Of a DNA stretch of 64,000 nt, positions 26,601 through 39,872 are shown one piece after another. Every line of letters begins with the position of its first letter. Position 1 is the first letter of the stretch. The stretch is from Parus major (taxonomy: Eukaryota; Chordata; Aves; Passeriformes; Paridae). The position numbers and the translations under genes are program-made. The notes under the pieces are model-generated. The model made no database searches and was not told where the DNA came from. It saw only the letters and a list, made by a program, of their open reading frames with translations. The stretch is taken from contig NC_031770.1 of the NCBI RefSeq assembly GCF_001522545.3, positions 12,782,620 to 12,846,619 on the forward strand, in the 5' to 3' direction.

Positions 26601-29600
26601 AATTCACCAATAATTCATCGCAGTTTAAAAAATTCAATGTTTTAATTCAAGGTAAAGAATAATAAACAGTGGTTTAGTCTGATTAGTCTCTGACAGACAA
26701 CTTAATTTTGCTTTCTTTCTTACAATTCAAAAAAGAACTGCTGAAAAAAACCATTAAGAACAAGGTTCTTTCACCAGCTACTGAAATTTTCACGTAGCTG
26801 TCATCAACACTAATTTACAATATTGCATGTAAACAAATTAGCAATGGGATTATGTTTAAGACCACTAAGAAGGAGTGCTAAGTGTAATATTAACTACAAT
26901 TAAATGGGTCAGTGAGTTACTTTGGGTAGTAGCTTGATTTAGTTTCTTAAAGTGAAGCAATTTTGGTAGGATTTGAAATGAATTGAATGAGAATGGTAAG
27001 CATGAGAAAGCAGAAATGGAAAAGTAATTTTTACAGTAATGTGGGACCTGTGGGTGTAATCTTCTTTTGCTGATATGCAGCTACAAAGTTAAGAGTGTCT
27101 TTTAGCTGGAGAATGTATTTTAAAATGGCTGCCACCTGCAGTAAGGAATAATGATGATCTCAAATAAAGAAGGTGTCTGGTATGATGTTCTTCTGTAGGA
27201 GCTGCTCGAAGCCAGGTGGGAGACCCATGGAAAATGGCTTTTACATAGTGAATAATTCGTGTTCTCTCTCCTAGAGGCATCTGATGCCTCTCCTCCCCTG
27301 AAATTTTAGAAATACCAATGCATTTTATTAATAAATTTTTATAAGTTTTTTTTTTAATAGACGTAAGAATAAATTGCAAGTTTCTTCTTAAAAAAAAAAA
27401 AATCAAAAAATCCAAACAATATCTGAAGATACATTTAAAGAGTTTTCAGTTTCACCCAAACTTACCTCTAGCCAAACATCTGTAAGAGCAATAAATCTTA
27501 TTTCCACCATATGGTACTTAAAGTGTCTGTATGTCTGGACACAAACTGATAAATTAATTGCTGCATGAATTAAGTTTGACTGTTAGTCTATCTGGAGAGA
27601 TAACATGACTGTCATCCTTCAGCAGCATACCATATTTGATGCTTAATCTTTCTCCTGACATATTAAAATTCTAACCTCCAGCTAGATAGTCCTGCAGGTG
27701 GTGCTGTGGGAAATGTTTGCAGTTCAGAGACAGGGCTGGAACAGGAGTGGAGAAGGAACAGATTCGTTCCTCTCCAGCTTTTTTCCAGAACAGAAATAGA
27801 AAGGTAATTTCTTTCAAAAAACTCCAAAGCACACTGTACTCCCTTCTATGGAGCATTCAGCCAAGGATCAAAAAATATAAAAGGGATGCAAAGTGCCTTT
27901 TTCACCTGGTGGAGCTTTTAACCAAGTTTTCTATACTGTGAATGACTAATATTTGTATTTCAGCCACTATAACTAGGCTTCAGCTTCCAGTAATAAGAAC
28001 TCATGGGACAAGAAAAGCAATAGAAAAGAACAGCCTGAAAAAAAGTAAAGAGAATAAAAATGTATTCACAGAAAAAATAATGGATGTTAACAGTAAAATT
28101 TTACTAGCCAAAGGCAAAAGGAAGTTTTCTGTAAATGTAAAGTAATATGTGACCTGGCTTTCAGTTTCTGCTTGTTTGTTTTGGGTTTCTTTTTTTCTTT
28201 TTTTCTTTCTTTTGGAAGTTTAAAGCTGTTTGCATCAAACTAAAACAGTGTGTCCCCTTTTTCTGAACTGGCAGCTGGCCAGTGAAGTTTGATGGCCTTG
28301 ATATTGTATTAGCAGAAAAACAGTGTTGTAGTTCACAAACCAGAATGGTCAGAGAGGTTTGCAGGAAACTTCAGTGTTCAGCAAGATTAGTACTTGAGCA
28401 TTTTTGGTAGGTTTTAATTGGTAGGAAATTTTTCAAATCCATGCCAATTTTAATAAAACAATTTTAATATTGTTTAATTTTTTACGATTCTAATAGAGGG
28501 AAAATATTTTAGAAATCCATGTATGTGCACTTGCATGCATGTGTAGAAATATGCTATCTTATACTATCCACTAGATGGACTCAGGAATAGTGTTCAGAAT
28601 CCAAACTCAGACTCCTGAATAAGAGAAATAAGAGAAGTAAGAAGAAATATCTGATGTGAAGCAGTTGCTGGAGTCTGGCACACAGCAGCAGAGCTGGGGA
28701 AAGGAGAGTCTGCACCTGCCCCTTTTGTCAGGGCAAGGTGTGACTGTGATCTGCTGGGAGAGAGGTTCTGCTTGGCTCCCAGTGCTCTCTCCATGATGGT
28801 GTTGAAAAGACAGGATTATATCCAGCCAAGAACCTTGCTGATTTCTGAATATAGAAAACACTGTTTAAGTGCTTGAGGTAATTTGAATTAGACCTCTCAT
28901 AGGTGCTCAGGGTGCATGTAAGGCTGCCATATGGCCATAAAAGTGGGAAAGGCATGTGCTGAAACGTGCCAACAATTAGCTTTAGCAGACAATTGAATAT
29001 TCCACTTCAAATGACAGGCTTATTCACAATCATTGTCTCCAATTACTTATTTCTTTTTCCAATCACGGGCTAAATTATTATTGCTCTTTGTGTTGGTTTG
29101 TTTCCTTATCACAACCAGCTGCTTTTCACTTTAGCTGCTGTATTTGCTAAATGATGCAATGCTTGCTCAACCCATAAAATGTGAACAGCGAGCAAAGGCA
29201 TCAGCAGCACTCATTTCATTAAAATAATTATTTTCATATCACCTGGAACATCCAGCTGTAGTTTTGCCTACAGTAAGGGATGGGAATGACCTCTGGAGAA
29301 CATGCTTATGTTTCCAGCTAGCACAGGCTGTCAGAGCAGCACTGTGTCATCTCCTAACTCTGTTCAGATATCAGAAACAAGCCAAGGGATTGTCAAAAGA
29401 AAATGCAAAAAGACATCAGCAAAGCTTGGTGAATAATACCCACTCTTATTCTACCTTCCTTCTATGCTGTGCAAGCTGAAGCAGTATTTTAGCAGCTGTA
29501 ATGACACTTGGGCTTGACAAAAGTCCTGGGATCCTTGACTACAAAACTGATTGCAGACTATATAAGGACTCTATCTGATGCTTGATAAAATAGTCAATGA

Positions 29601-29995
29601 AGGCAGTGGGTAAGGTGTCCCAGTAGTAACGAGACAATACATCTCAGAAAGCAGAAGTGCTTAGTCCTGTGAAAGTAAAGTAAACTTAATGGAAATAAAT
29701 AATGCATGCTGCAAAGGAAAATAAACACGTGCTCCTACCACAGCCATTCAATCCCCAGAGTTTGCTTTAATAATAAATCACCCCAACTGCTCCAATACTT
29801 TTTGGGGAGAGGATTACACTTAACTGAGTTTTTCTTTCAAATATCAGTATGAGAGCAAGTCAATCTTTTTTCTTTTCTTTAAATCTGTAGTTGTTTATTG
29901 CTGTGTCTTTCCATAGTTATTTTTGTGAGAAGTACATGACTAAATTGATGGTATAATATCTGCTATATGAGTACAAATGGCCAGACTGGTGGGGG
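23668..29995. other. Unassigned non-coding stretch with one possible conserved element
   Basis: No gene or recognisable transposon is seen. The sequence is A+T-rich and single-copy-like. It includes a short tandem duplication (24523-24554) and an A run near 27391-27402. The part around 29020-29240 is rich in ATTA-type homeodomain sites and resembles a conserved non-coding element (see findings). The open frame at 24590-24937 (minus, 115 codons) shows no domain. Confidence 0.55.
24523..24554. repeat. 16-bp tandem duplication
   Basis: The unit AAATCAGAGACATGAG (24523-24538) is followed directly by AAATCAGAGACATGGC (24539-24554). Fourteen of the sixteen bases are identical. This looks like a small local replication-slippage duplication. 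Confidence 0.9.
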
Positions 29996-30392
29996 CATAG
30001 AACTACAAGAAACTTCATGGGGTCACCTAGTCCAGTATGATAATATTTCCCCTATATCATCTGTGATGGATTTTCCATTCTTGTTGCTATTAATGGCTAT
30101 CCCTTCCTTAGGAACTGCCAAAGACAGCAACCTGGGACTTCCACAGGCAGTCTCTGACAGTAGTTCATTATCTCTGTCATTGAGGGCTGATTTATTTTTT
30201 AATCAAAAAACCCTTCCTGTGCCCTGTTTTCTGTATCCTGTATCTTGTGTCTTCTAATCAACACTCATTCCTTGCCCCTGCCTGCTGTGGACATAAAGAC
30301 TAAGATTATTTCATTTTCATTCCAGTAGGTTTTTGTGTCATTGAAAGTGCTACCATGTTCCCCTCCTCTCCTCTATTCTAAACAACCCTGAG
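29996..30392 (-). mobile_element. CR1-type LINE fragment, minus strand
   Basis: On the minus strand, the right end starts with 'agggttgtttagaatagag' followed by 'gagaggagggga'. This resembles the CR1 block in which a 'ttgtttag...' word precedes an 'agaggaggctgaggggaga' word. Further along, 'agagactgcctgtggaag' fits the diverged CR1 block that usually reads 'gcccagagaggttgtggag'. The left end reads 'ggactaggtgaccccatga' then 'agtttcttgtagttctatg', the usual CR1 3' terminus. Three CR1-like landmarks in the right order and orientation support a heavily decayed, 5'-truncated copy of about 400 bases. There is no coding capacity. The assignment rests on remembered family signatures, not on an alignment. 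The plus-strand open frame at 29967-30257 is only the antisense of this repeat. Confidence 0.68.
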
Positions 30393-33300
30393 ACCTGACA
30401 GGGCTTGAGGAAGAAATCTTATATTTCAATCTAAGCCTAATATTACTAGATACATCAAGTGGATTTGAAAGGCCAACATCATTAGATTTGGAAATGAAAT
30501 TGGGATTCACTGTTCCTTGCAGCCGTGAATGACTGATCACTCCCCACATCAAATCAGCCTATTGCTATGGCCTTCTCTGGGATTTTTGCTGCAGTGATGA
30601 TAAAATATAGTAAACTAAAGAAACAAAGGCATGTTTGAAATACCACAAGAGGTTTGTGGAGAGGTTGCATGCTCTCTGTGGCCTTTCAGATGTGAAGAAT
30701 CAGTAGTGAGAAGACATCTCTGTCAGGCAAGGTTGCTAACTGAGTGCGGAGGATCAAGGTCACAATGGCTCAGCTGAAGGTGAAGGTTTGAGACAAAAGG
30801 CTCTTTTGCCACACATTCCTGACATACCCCTGCAAACAGGTAAAATTGGTGTCTTGGGAAGGTGTTCAATATATTGCATGGTCTTGTGAAAAAAAACTTT
30901 GTTCTTTCAGTACTTCTGTGCTACTAAATCTGAATTTTGCCAGATATGCACTAATGTTATCAAACCTGTTTTGGAAGAGTTCTGATTCACATTGCTAAGC
31001 CATTGATACTTCATCTTTCCAAGATCCAGTTTAAAGGTGATGATGCAAAAACCAAGCACTTGATACAGAATGTTCACAGCTGCAGTATTTTTGGGTAGAG
31101 TCAGAGTAGTAACCTGTGTAAGGGAGTTTCTTGTCTGTGGTAGGAACTCTTTGTGCTGTTCACCAAAATTAATTATCTATGGGTTAACAACCCACTGAAA
31201 CTCTCATGAAGTGAGAGATAGGCCAAATGCAAATATAATTTTTAATACCTTCCTAGTTTCTCTCATTATCCCTTTTCTATTACTAGTGCTGCTGATCTAA
31301 GGTTACCAACAGGCTGTTTTTTTCTTAATGAAAACTCCAAAACTGAAGTAAGTTGCATGATTGTATACCTATATGATGCTACATGCATTGGCACTGCTGG
31401 GAAGCATATGAATCATTAAAAAATCTGTGTTGAAACTGCAAGAGAGGGCAGCATTCTGCATACAGCACTATTCCCAGCTCCTACCTTCACTGTCTGATAC
31501 TTTCAAGTCTGCCCTTGAAGGCCAAGGAACCAGTGGGCACTGGGGAGTGCCAGTAGCTGTAGTTCACTGTGTTCACATCATTAAAGAATACATCAGCTGT
31601 GACAATTTAGCAACTGCAAGAAAACATGATCATATTTGCATTTCTGGAGTTCCTACAGCTTTAAAGAAATGTGGTAAGGGAATGTCTGTCCTACACCATT
31701 GCTGATGCAAACTGACTGGGCCCTGAGATATGCACATTACAATGAATTAATAATAAGATGCTAAACTGGTATTGCATTTTGTTAATTTTTAGCTGCTGTA
31801 GAAGTGGTCATTAAATATTCCTCATTCCTTTTGAAAAATCTAAAGACATTTTTCTGGCCCAGCATTCTGCTGCTCACTCTCAATCGTGCTTGGTTATACA
31901 TGTATGTAGTCATATATATGAGGATATAGGTTTTAGTCCTTCAGAATAGAAGGAATTCTAAGTCTGATGCCTCTGAGTGAGCTGCTGTTGAATGCATTAA
32001 GCTGTTCTGTATGCTTGAATTGATGCTTCACTCATTAGTCGATGCAGAGCACTGAAAACCCTTGTGTATATACCATTCCAGTAGAAAAAAAGCACACAAA
32101 ACCCACAATCAATTGCTTGCTCTGCTTAGTTTGGTACTACAAAGCTGTAATAAATTCTTATTATTGTGCTGAATGAGTTATTTCCTTTAGACATTAAAAT
32201 AAAACTCAATGATCCAAATAAGGCAACTTATAAAATATTCACTTCATATACCCTGAAAATAATTGTCACGGCCTTAGAAATACCATGTGAATTCTGAAGG
32301 ATTCCTATGCATTTCTTCTAGCTCAAGACTAGTCCTGTAAATTTCCAAAACCTAACCATCTGTAATAAAATCAGACATTCTATGTGAAGGGTATTGGCTA
32401 ATCAAACCATATCTAATTAAAAGAGATATTGCTATTTATAATTTGCTGAATGCAAATTTTTTGGGTGAATCTTCCTGCAAACTGTTTACAAGTTTGGCAA
32501 AATTTTCTGTGTAAAAGTCTGCAGAGTTTAGAAAAACGACACAAAATCCAAGTGTTCTTTGATGTGCAACATGGAAAAGAACCTTATTCTTTTAGTGCAC
32601 TTGAATGAAAGTGGGTGCTTGAGTTAGTGACCTATGGAGTTATGAGTCAGTGGAGTTTCCAGAGGATGAGTCAATCCACTCAAGTGTCATTTAGCTGTCA
32701 CTGACTATATGGCAGACAAGGCTTTATTTCACTTGTGTGTCTTAACTGAATAAAGCTGGCTCAGACATTTGAAATTGGACACAATTTATATTTACTCATG
32801 TTCTCTTGTAAACTGAAAAAATCACTTTTTTATAATGCTTAAGTGTATTGCTATACATGTGTCTGTGGAGGAGCATTTAATTGCTTGCAATATTTAGTGT
32901 TTAAATTGTTTGGCAGTGCCCATTGTCACAGTTTGCTCAGGCATTTTCTCTGTCATGCAAACTGATAAAGCTGCTCATGTTTTCCCTTCAGTTTAAAAGG
33001 AAATTATTTTCTGGTGAGCTGATTAAGAATTAAGGGACTTTCCCTATTCATTTTTGCCCTCTGTTTGCTGAATCCGTGATTTCTCTCTATAATTACTTCA
33101 GTCTGAAAATCTTAATGCAGTTTGACTGGAAACTGCTCTCAAATTGGACTAAAAGAGGCCTTTTGACAGTACCAAAAGAGGTAAGATTTAAGTAGAGGAG
33201 TCAGCCAACAGGCAAGGCTCCTTTTTCTTATATGGCCAGGTAGTTTCTTGAATAAAAATGTGGAGAAAAAGCTCTTATTTTCTCACTTTACTCCCTGCAC

Positions 33301-36300
33301 AGTTCTCTTTACAGAGCAGTTTCTCTCCTGGCTAGACCTTCATCCTATGGCACTTAGGGCTGTGGGGTCTTTTAAAAAAAGGGTGATTTTACACAGGACC
33401 TATTGTCACTAATTTAAACAACAGAATATCTCATGTTTTTTAGGCAGAGTACAGCTGCTCATTTCTGTTTCAGTCAATCAGGGAGAATCAAATCTTGCAA
33501 GCTCTAAGTGAGTATATTGGCAACTATTTGGGGAGGTTTTTAACAGCATTCAGGGTGATGATTTTCACTAATATGTCTATCTTACAAATTTCTGCAATGA
33601 TTGTTTCAGCATGGACTAGATTTATCTGAGACAAATGAATAATGTAATCTTCATTTTTGAGACAGAGGAGTTTATAATGAAGTAGCTATGGATTTTTATG
33701 GTACAAATGAAAACAAAATTTCAAATCCTTTAAATTCTCTGAGAAGCTGTGCATATATTTGCTTTTCTATTGCATATTGTTCCTCTCCATTTCAGTCAGT
33801 TGTCACCTCTGGTGGGATTTCCAAGAAACCCCTCCTATTGCATAACAGTCTCTTCAATGACTTCAGGAGAAGATCCAGCTGTGAGGGGCAGTCAGCACAG
33901 TATCATGTATTATGGAACCTTGACCCATTTCTTTCTTCAAAATTTTAGGAGAATTTTTGTTTATTTGTCTGTTTTTCAAAATGATACTTCATAATTATCT
34001 CTACTTTGAGTTGTGAAAAAAAGGAAAAATTTTCCTTAGGGCAGTCCTGCCCAGCCTTAATACCTCTGTTTTTTCTGGCTGTGAATTAATCTGTCAGTCT
34101 CATGTGCTCTCCATGATGATTAATTTCAGACTCCAGTTTAGCATTTTTATAAACATCTGCATCACTACTTAAGAAATTACTCACTGCACCTAAAAGCAAA
34201 ATGGTAATGCCAGCAGCAGAACCTCAGTATAGTAACTGAGTGAATGAATAATACATGTTTGTGTCATGGGAAGTACAAGGAAATGCTGCTTCCTTCCACT
34301 CTGGGTGTATCGGATGTGCAATTATTGTATAATTAAGTTCAGCTTACATGACAGGTGAATGACATTCCCACGCTGCTGTTCCAAGTTTGCTCCTCAAGGA
34401 AGCTAAATATGTTGTACAACAACATTTCAAGCAGCAGCAATGCAGAGCAGCTAATATAGTGTATTTTGTGAGCCAGAGTGGCTCCTCTCCCAATTTTTGC
34501 CACCATGGGTAGGCAAAAAGTCCTTTTGGTAGCATATATATGAACTAAGAGACCCAGCAAGCCAGGGAAATTCCTTAATTAGAGTAATTACAACAATGAA
34601 TGAGTGTAGGGAAATGGAGTCTTGATGGTTAGAATGAGTGAATTAACCTCTTCCCCGGTATGACTTCTGTCTTTTCTCTCTTTGTTTAAATGTGACTGCA
34701 CCCATTTGTCAGCTGACAAGAAGTCCCATACCACATTTGCAATTCCAAATGACTGACTCCTATGAATCATAGTTCAAGAGATGTAGGAAGTCAGTCTCAA
34801 GGGAAGGAAAATATTCCTCTAACCAAATTGATGTAGCCTATCCCTCATTGCAGCTCTAAGAGTATTGAGAAGAGTTATTTTTGTTTGAAAATATAGAACC
34901 TGCAATTTAAGAAAAGAATTACACAGTCCTTGTGGCTGCATGGGAGTTCACAAAGCTTTAATATTTAACTCTTAAATTGCTTTTAAGCCTGGGAGAGTGT
35001 TTTTCTTGTGATAAGTCAGTTTTTGTTTTCTGTATGGAGGGGTACTATAAACCTTTGCAGTCAAGGAAAAGCTGATTTCTCTGGATGGGTGTTTCCGCTC
35101 TGCTGGTTGTTTCCACTTAGCATTTCTAATGGAGATTCAGACAACCTAAAAGAAGGGAACTATTTCTTTTACTGCACAGCTGTGAATGAACTATGCAGAG
35201 CTGCAATAAAATCACAATTTTTCATTACTGTGAAAATAAGCAGCATTCACCAAGTCTGCAAAAGGGGCAAACCAGAGAATGTTGTTTCAAAGCTCTTTCA
35301 ATCAATCTCTTCTCAGTGGTTGTGGCTTTGTTTTAGCCATTCTCTTCCAGGGGTTTGTCTGGGCAGCAGGGAACTCAAATAAGAGTTTTGCTCTTCATTT
35401 CAGCCTGTAATGAAGAGCTTCTTCTGAGAACAGCAAGAAACACAAAATGGTGAAATGTTTTCTCTAGATGTGAACTCTGGTCCACACCTGTTGCATATAA
35501 AGTGGGGAAAAGCTTTTTTATTATGAAGTGCCCCAGATTTTCTAGTCAGAAACTGTGATGTGAGCTAACTCCCACTGCCTTTGGATCAGAAAATAGGGTA
35601 AATGGGTAGTCAAATGTTTTAGTTTAATCAAGAACAATTTGAAAGAGATTCAGAGGATTCTTTAAAAAAGTCTGTGAGAAAAAATACACACCAATTCTAT
35701 TTACAATGTTTGGAGATAAAAGACATAATTTTTTGAAGTCTAAAGGACTTGAAATATGCAGCTGATGTTTTGATACACAAGAAGGCTGATCGTGCTGGGA
35801 TGATGTTTTATTACTACTGTACTCACTGAAAGTAAGAGGTGTGAAAAATGAAAATAAATAGTAACTACTATTTTTTAATATGTCAGAGTTCCTAGTTTTC
35901 ATTGTGTTGGTTATATGAAATATCTAACATAAAATGACAACATAAGACTGACTAATAGGAAAATTTTAGGTTTTAGAATAACTTTGTATTTGTTCAGAAG
36001 ATGTTACTAAATTTGCCTGTTATTTCGAATTTATTAACACAAACTGTTAGAAGAAATTTTTTACCAGTATTTGACCAAAAGGAAACTTTTGTACAGAGGA
36101 ATTTCTTCCCACTCTTGCTATTTTTGTTGCCAACATTTGTCTTTTTTCTGTACCCATGATGCCACCCAATAGCTGTGGAATTGACACATTCCATTAGAAC
36201 ACGACTTATGCCAGGGTTAAGGATACAGATTTTGATACTTAATTTGCACTGAAATATTCATGGGCAAGAAATCACCCTTATACTAGATGTAAGTTTATTC

Positions 36301-36319
36301 CATGTTTGAAATCTATTTT

Positions 36320-36357
<38 letters not shown>
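36320..36357. repeat. Compound microsatellite (CA)n(TA)n
   Basis: A pure CA run of about 13 units (36320-36345) passes directly into a TA run of about six units. It is the longest uninterrupted dinucleotide repeat in the window and a likely polymorphic marker. The adjoining 3' sequence is also A+T-rich (ATATAT words to about 36377). Confidence 0.95.
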
Positions 36358-37823
36358 AATGTAAATAAAATATATATGTAACAGCTGTATTTTAGCAATT
36401 ATTTTTACATTATTATTACTTTTACTGTGAAATCATTAGTAAAACATTGCCAAATACTGGTACTGATAAGCAGAAAAAAAATCCTTCAAACTTTTAATCT
36501 CTGTCTTTTCTGCCTGTTAATTTCAGCTCACTTTCAAATGCTTATCCATCAATATTCCCATGAATTAAATATTTCCAGAGCTATGACTTCATGCCTGTTG
36601 CTCACACAGGTCACACTCACCTTGAATAAACAGAAAGAAAGGTCTTTCATGGATTCATTACTGCTTATAGCATTGAATATATCCCTTTCTTGATACTTAA
36701 GGAAAGTCTTCTCTTTTCATGGGTAACTTCTTGGTTTTATTTTAGAGTTCTGAGTGCAGTAAATAAATATTTATTTACAGCCCTCTTTGTATAATGCATA
36801 TGTCTTAACAAAGGTAACTTTGAAAGTTCTGTGTCTGATGGGGATGGAATTAAAAATGAATACTTATGTCATGGCTGTTTGAAAGATCTGAGAAACTGGT
36901 ATGATGCAGCCTGATCTAAGGAGCATTGTGCTCAATGAGGAAGGGAGATAATGAAAAATGCAGGATTAATGATCCTCTATTTCTACATTTCATCAGGCAA
37001 AGCTCCAGTGTGTACCTGGATACACATGCATTATTCAGAAAAACTCTTCCAAGTACTTCATTGCCATTAGGATGATTTTGAAGACTGACAAATATTTTTA
37101 TTGAGTTTCTCCAGAAACTGGTTTACATTCGTTCCGTGTTTTTATAGGAAGTCAAAAGTGCTCAGCTTTAAATTGAGGCAATCAAAATTGTATTTATTCT
37201 TGGATTTCTATTGTTTTCAAGTATTTTCTCTAATGGAAAGCAATGTGGTAACCTGTAAGACAACACAAGTTTGGTGTATTTTGTTTTTTGGGAGAATACC
37301 ACAGCATCCCACCTGACCATGGAGAAGAAAAGGCCTAATCAAACATCACAGCTCCATAATATTCAAAAGCTCCTGTGGATGGTAAGCAATCTCTTCTAAA
37401 GACAAACTGAGAAAATATCTCTCTGGTCTTTGCTGTTTGCATATTCATTGCACTTTTCTGAGACCATCACTGCCTTCTGTTTTGGAAGAAATTCTGGAGT
37501 CTTAAGATTTGTGTTAGGCAGTGAAAAGTCTCACAATGTATATATTTGAGTGTCATTTAGCACCTTAACTGATCTACACAGAAAGGAAATTCTCAGCCAT
37601 GGTCTCTAAAAACCCATATGTTGTATGTGACTATTGGTGGTTCCCTCCTTAGCTGTTTTTATAATGTACTATATTCTCTGCAAAAGAAAGTAGTTAAACT
37701 CAAGAAAATGCCTAGTATTTTAGTAAGGAAATAAAGTGCCCAGTCCTAAGTCTGTCTGTTGTGTGTTAACATTCTATTAGAAGTAAAGCAAAATGCAGAC
37801 AAACGACAGGATCCAAATACTTT

Positions 37824-37846
37824 TTGTTGTTGTTGTTGTTGTTGTT
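37824..37846. repeat. Microsatellite (TTG)n
   Basis: About seven TTG units end in a T run. The minus-strand open frame reads it as a short threonine tract, which is an artefact of the repeat. Confidence 0.9.
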
Positions 37847-38819
37847 TTTTCTGGAGAATACAGCACTAATAAGTAGGTAGAGAAAAACTGCCAGGGTGTA
37901 CTTTGTGCAGCTGCCATCTGGTCGCTATATAACACAGTTGTGGTGGTCAGGCAGGTGGTGATTAACCATGATTCAAAATGATGTTTCACAGCAGGCATCC
38001 CCAGCAGGGAAGGAAATGTGGCTTTCACAACATTCTGCCGGAATTCCCACACTGGGGAGAGTGAGGTGACACACAAGTGCTGTGGGCAGGAGGGACTGGG
38101 AGCACATGGGAGGTTCTCCTCCTTCGAAAATTATCTGAATCATTCAAATGTCTGATGGTTCTGTAGGCTTGTTCAAAGAGTTGTAGGATTAAGGATAAGG
38201 TGCCTTATGTTTAATTTTCATTGGGATTCACACAGATGGTTCTAGAACGCTGAGTATGTCATTAAACAAAGTAATAAAATAAGACCTTGATTCTACATAG
38301 AATCAGTCACTGAAAAGTAACATTTGTGCTGGATAGAAGTACAAGTCTTCCTCAAATTTCTCCATTTTGGAATCTGCAGGAGGTCAAGTATGATTAAGAA
38401 AATAACAGGAAAAAAATATTCTAGAAAAATCACAAATTTGTTAATATTTTCCCAGTATTTTCATTTTGGAACAATGGGTTAAAGAAAAGAAGAGGTAAAG
38501 ATAAATGTAGAATAGAATACAATTCTGCAGTCTAGAAAAGCAGGAGTAATGCTTTTTACATTTTTTTTTAAACAACAACAGAACTTGCTGATCATCCAAT
38601 CTGATGGAAAGTGAATCTAGCATTTAGGATGGAGAATATGGGCATTATTAATTTTAATACTATTAATATTTTCAAGTTGCAAACACACAAGTTCATATCC
38701 TCTTAGAAAAGGGGAAGTGTTAGTGTCATCCTGCACTGCAGATTCATTCAGCATTACGTGGAGTTTTGGTTGTTTGTGTTAGGGAGCTATCAATACACAC
38801 TGAAGCAGACAAAGAACAG

Positions 38820-39131
38820 CAGAATGATCAGAGAAAGGAAAGAATATCATGCAAGAGAGTAAACAGGCTTGGCTTGTTTGGTTTAGCAAAACACAGATGG
38901 AAGGAGGGATATGATTGTACTTGATAAATATGTCTAGGGAAATACCAGGCTGGAAGCTATTTAATCTGAGACTGTGTTTGCACACAGAAAATTTTTATAA
39001 AGCTGACTATAAGTATATTTAGGATTGAAGTTCAAAAATGCTTTTGAAATGTGAGATATTCCAGTTGTGAAGGACAAGAAGCAATGAATACAAATTGAAA
39101 TACAGAAAATTCCATTTAAACAAAAGGAAAA
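38820..39131 (+). mobile_element. Old CR1/L3-like LINE fragment, possibly composite
   Basis: The block 'ggcttggcttgtttggttta' (38869-38888), followed by 'gggatatgattgtacttgat' (38907-38926) and 'aaatatgtc', is a well-known CR1/L3-type signature upstream of the 3' end. It continues with 'ctatttaatctgagac' and 'tatatttaggattgaagtt'. A second CR1-like stretch, 'aagaagcaatgaatacaaat' and 'ttccatttaaac' (39077-39120), normally comes before rather than after some of these landmarks. The fragment may therefore be two CR1 pieces joined, or one strongly rearranged copy. It is highly diverged, has no open frame and may continue weakly to about 39200. The family level is well supported; the internal structure is uncertain. 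Confidence 0.75.
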
Positions 39132-39842
39132 AAAAAATAAATATATATTAGGGTAGGTGAACAGCATTCCACTCTAACCTCTGGTGGGGTAGAACTGGAT
39201 AGGTACATGTGTACTCACCAAAGGAATTCAAGTGTACTCAGAAATGGATCACATGCTCTGAGTGTTTTTCAAGTGGATGCCTTGGTTCAAGACAAGGCAG
39301 AGCATTTCAAAACACTCAACTCCCATCTATGTCAAACAGACACCTGATACTGAAACCAGTTGTCATGTCTTTAAAGACTATCCAGTGCAGGTAATATTGT
39401 ATTTTGCTTTTTCATGGAATTTGACTTATAAAAACTGTCTTTGTTTGTTTCTTTTAATTTAGTAGCATAAAATAAATGGAAAATATTTTCTGAAAGACTC
39501 TAAGTTTGGTTTTTTGTTTTTTTTTTTGACTATTGCTTTTTACAACTACAGTTTGCTGACAACAAGCCCCCATTTTATGAAAAGGATCGAGGATTTGAGT
39601 AAAGAATCTTCTCATCTTGCTCAGTTATTATCTTACCAGATGTAACACTGTAGACATTAAAACAAAAAGAAATCACTAGGATGTTCCTTCTAAAGAAGAT
39701 CAAGGCTTATCTTACAAAAACTGAGGCTGTTGAAAATGCATTAATTTTGTCAATCTATCTAAATTTTAAAAAACTTTCCTTCTAGTATATTAGGAAGGAA
39801 ATGGTGTTGTTAATTCATTTATGCACATGAACAGATGGAGAG

Positions 39843-39872
39843 TATGTGTGTATGTATATGTGTATATATATA
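39843..39872. repeat. Imperfect GT/AT-rich simple repeat
   Basis: This is an alternating purine-pyrimidine tract of TATG, TGTG and TATA units. It could adopt non-B structure, but there is no other sign of function. Confidence 0.8.

Larger units (their letters stand above)
30393..38819. other. Long unassigned non-coding stretch
   Basis: I see no convincing gene or transposon. The notable simple repeats are the CA/TA microsatellite (36320-36357) and the TTG repeat (37824-37846). The region 32640-33130 is A+T-rich with many AATTA/TAATT-like words and reads like a conserved non-coding element, but this cannot be shown from one sequence. A weak exon-like block lies at 37305-37381 (see findings). 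The open frame at 35008-35382 (124 codons) has no recognisable domain. Confidence 0.55.
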
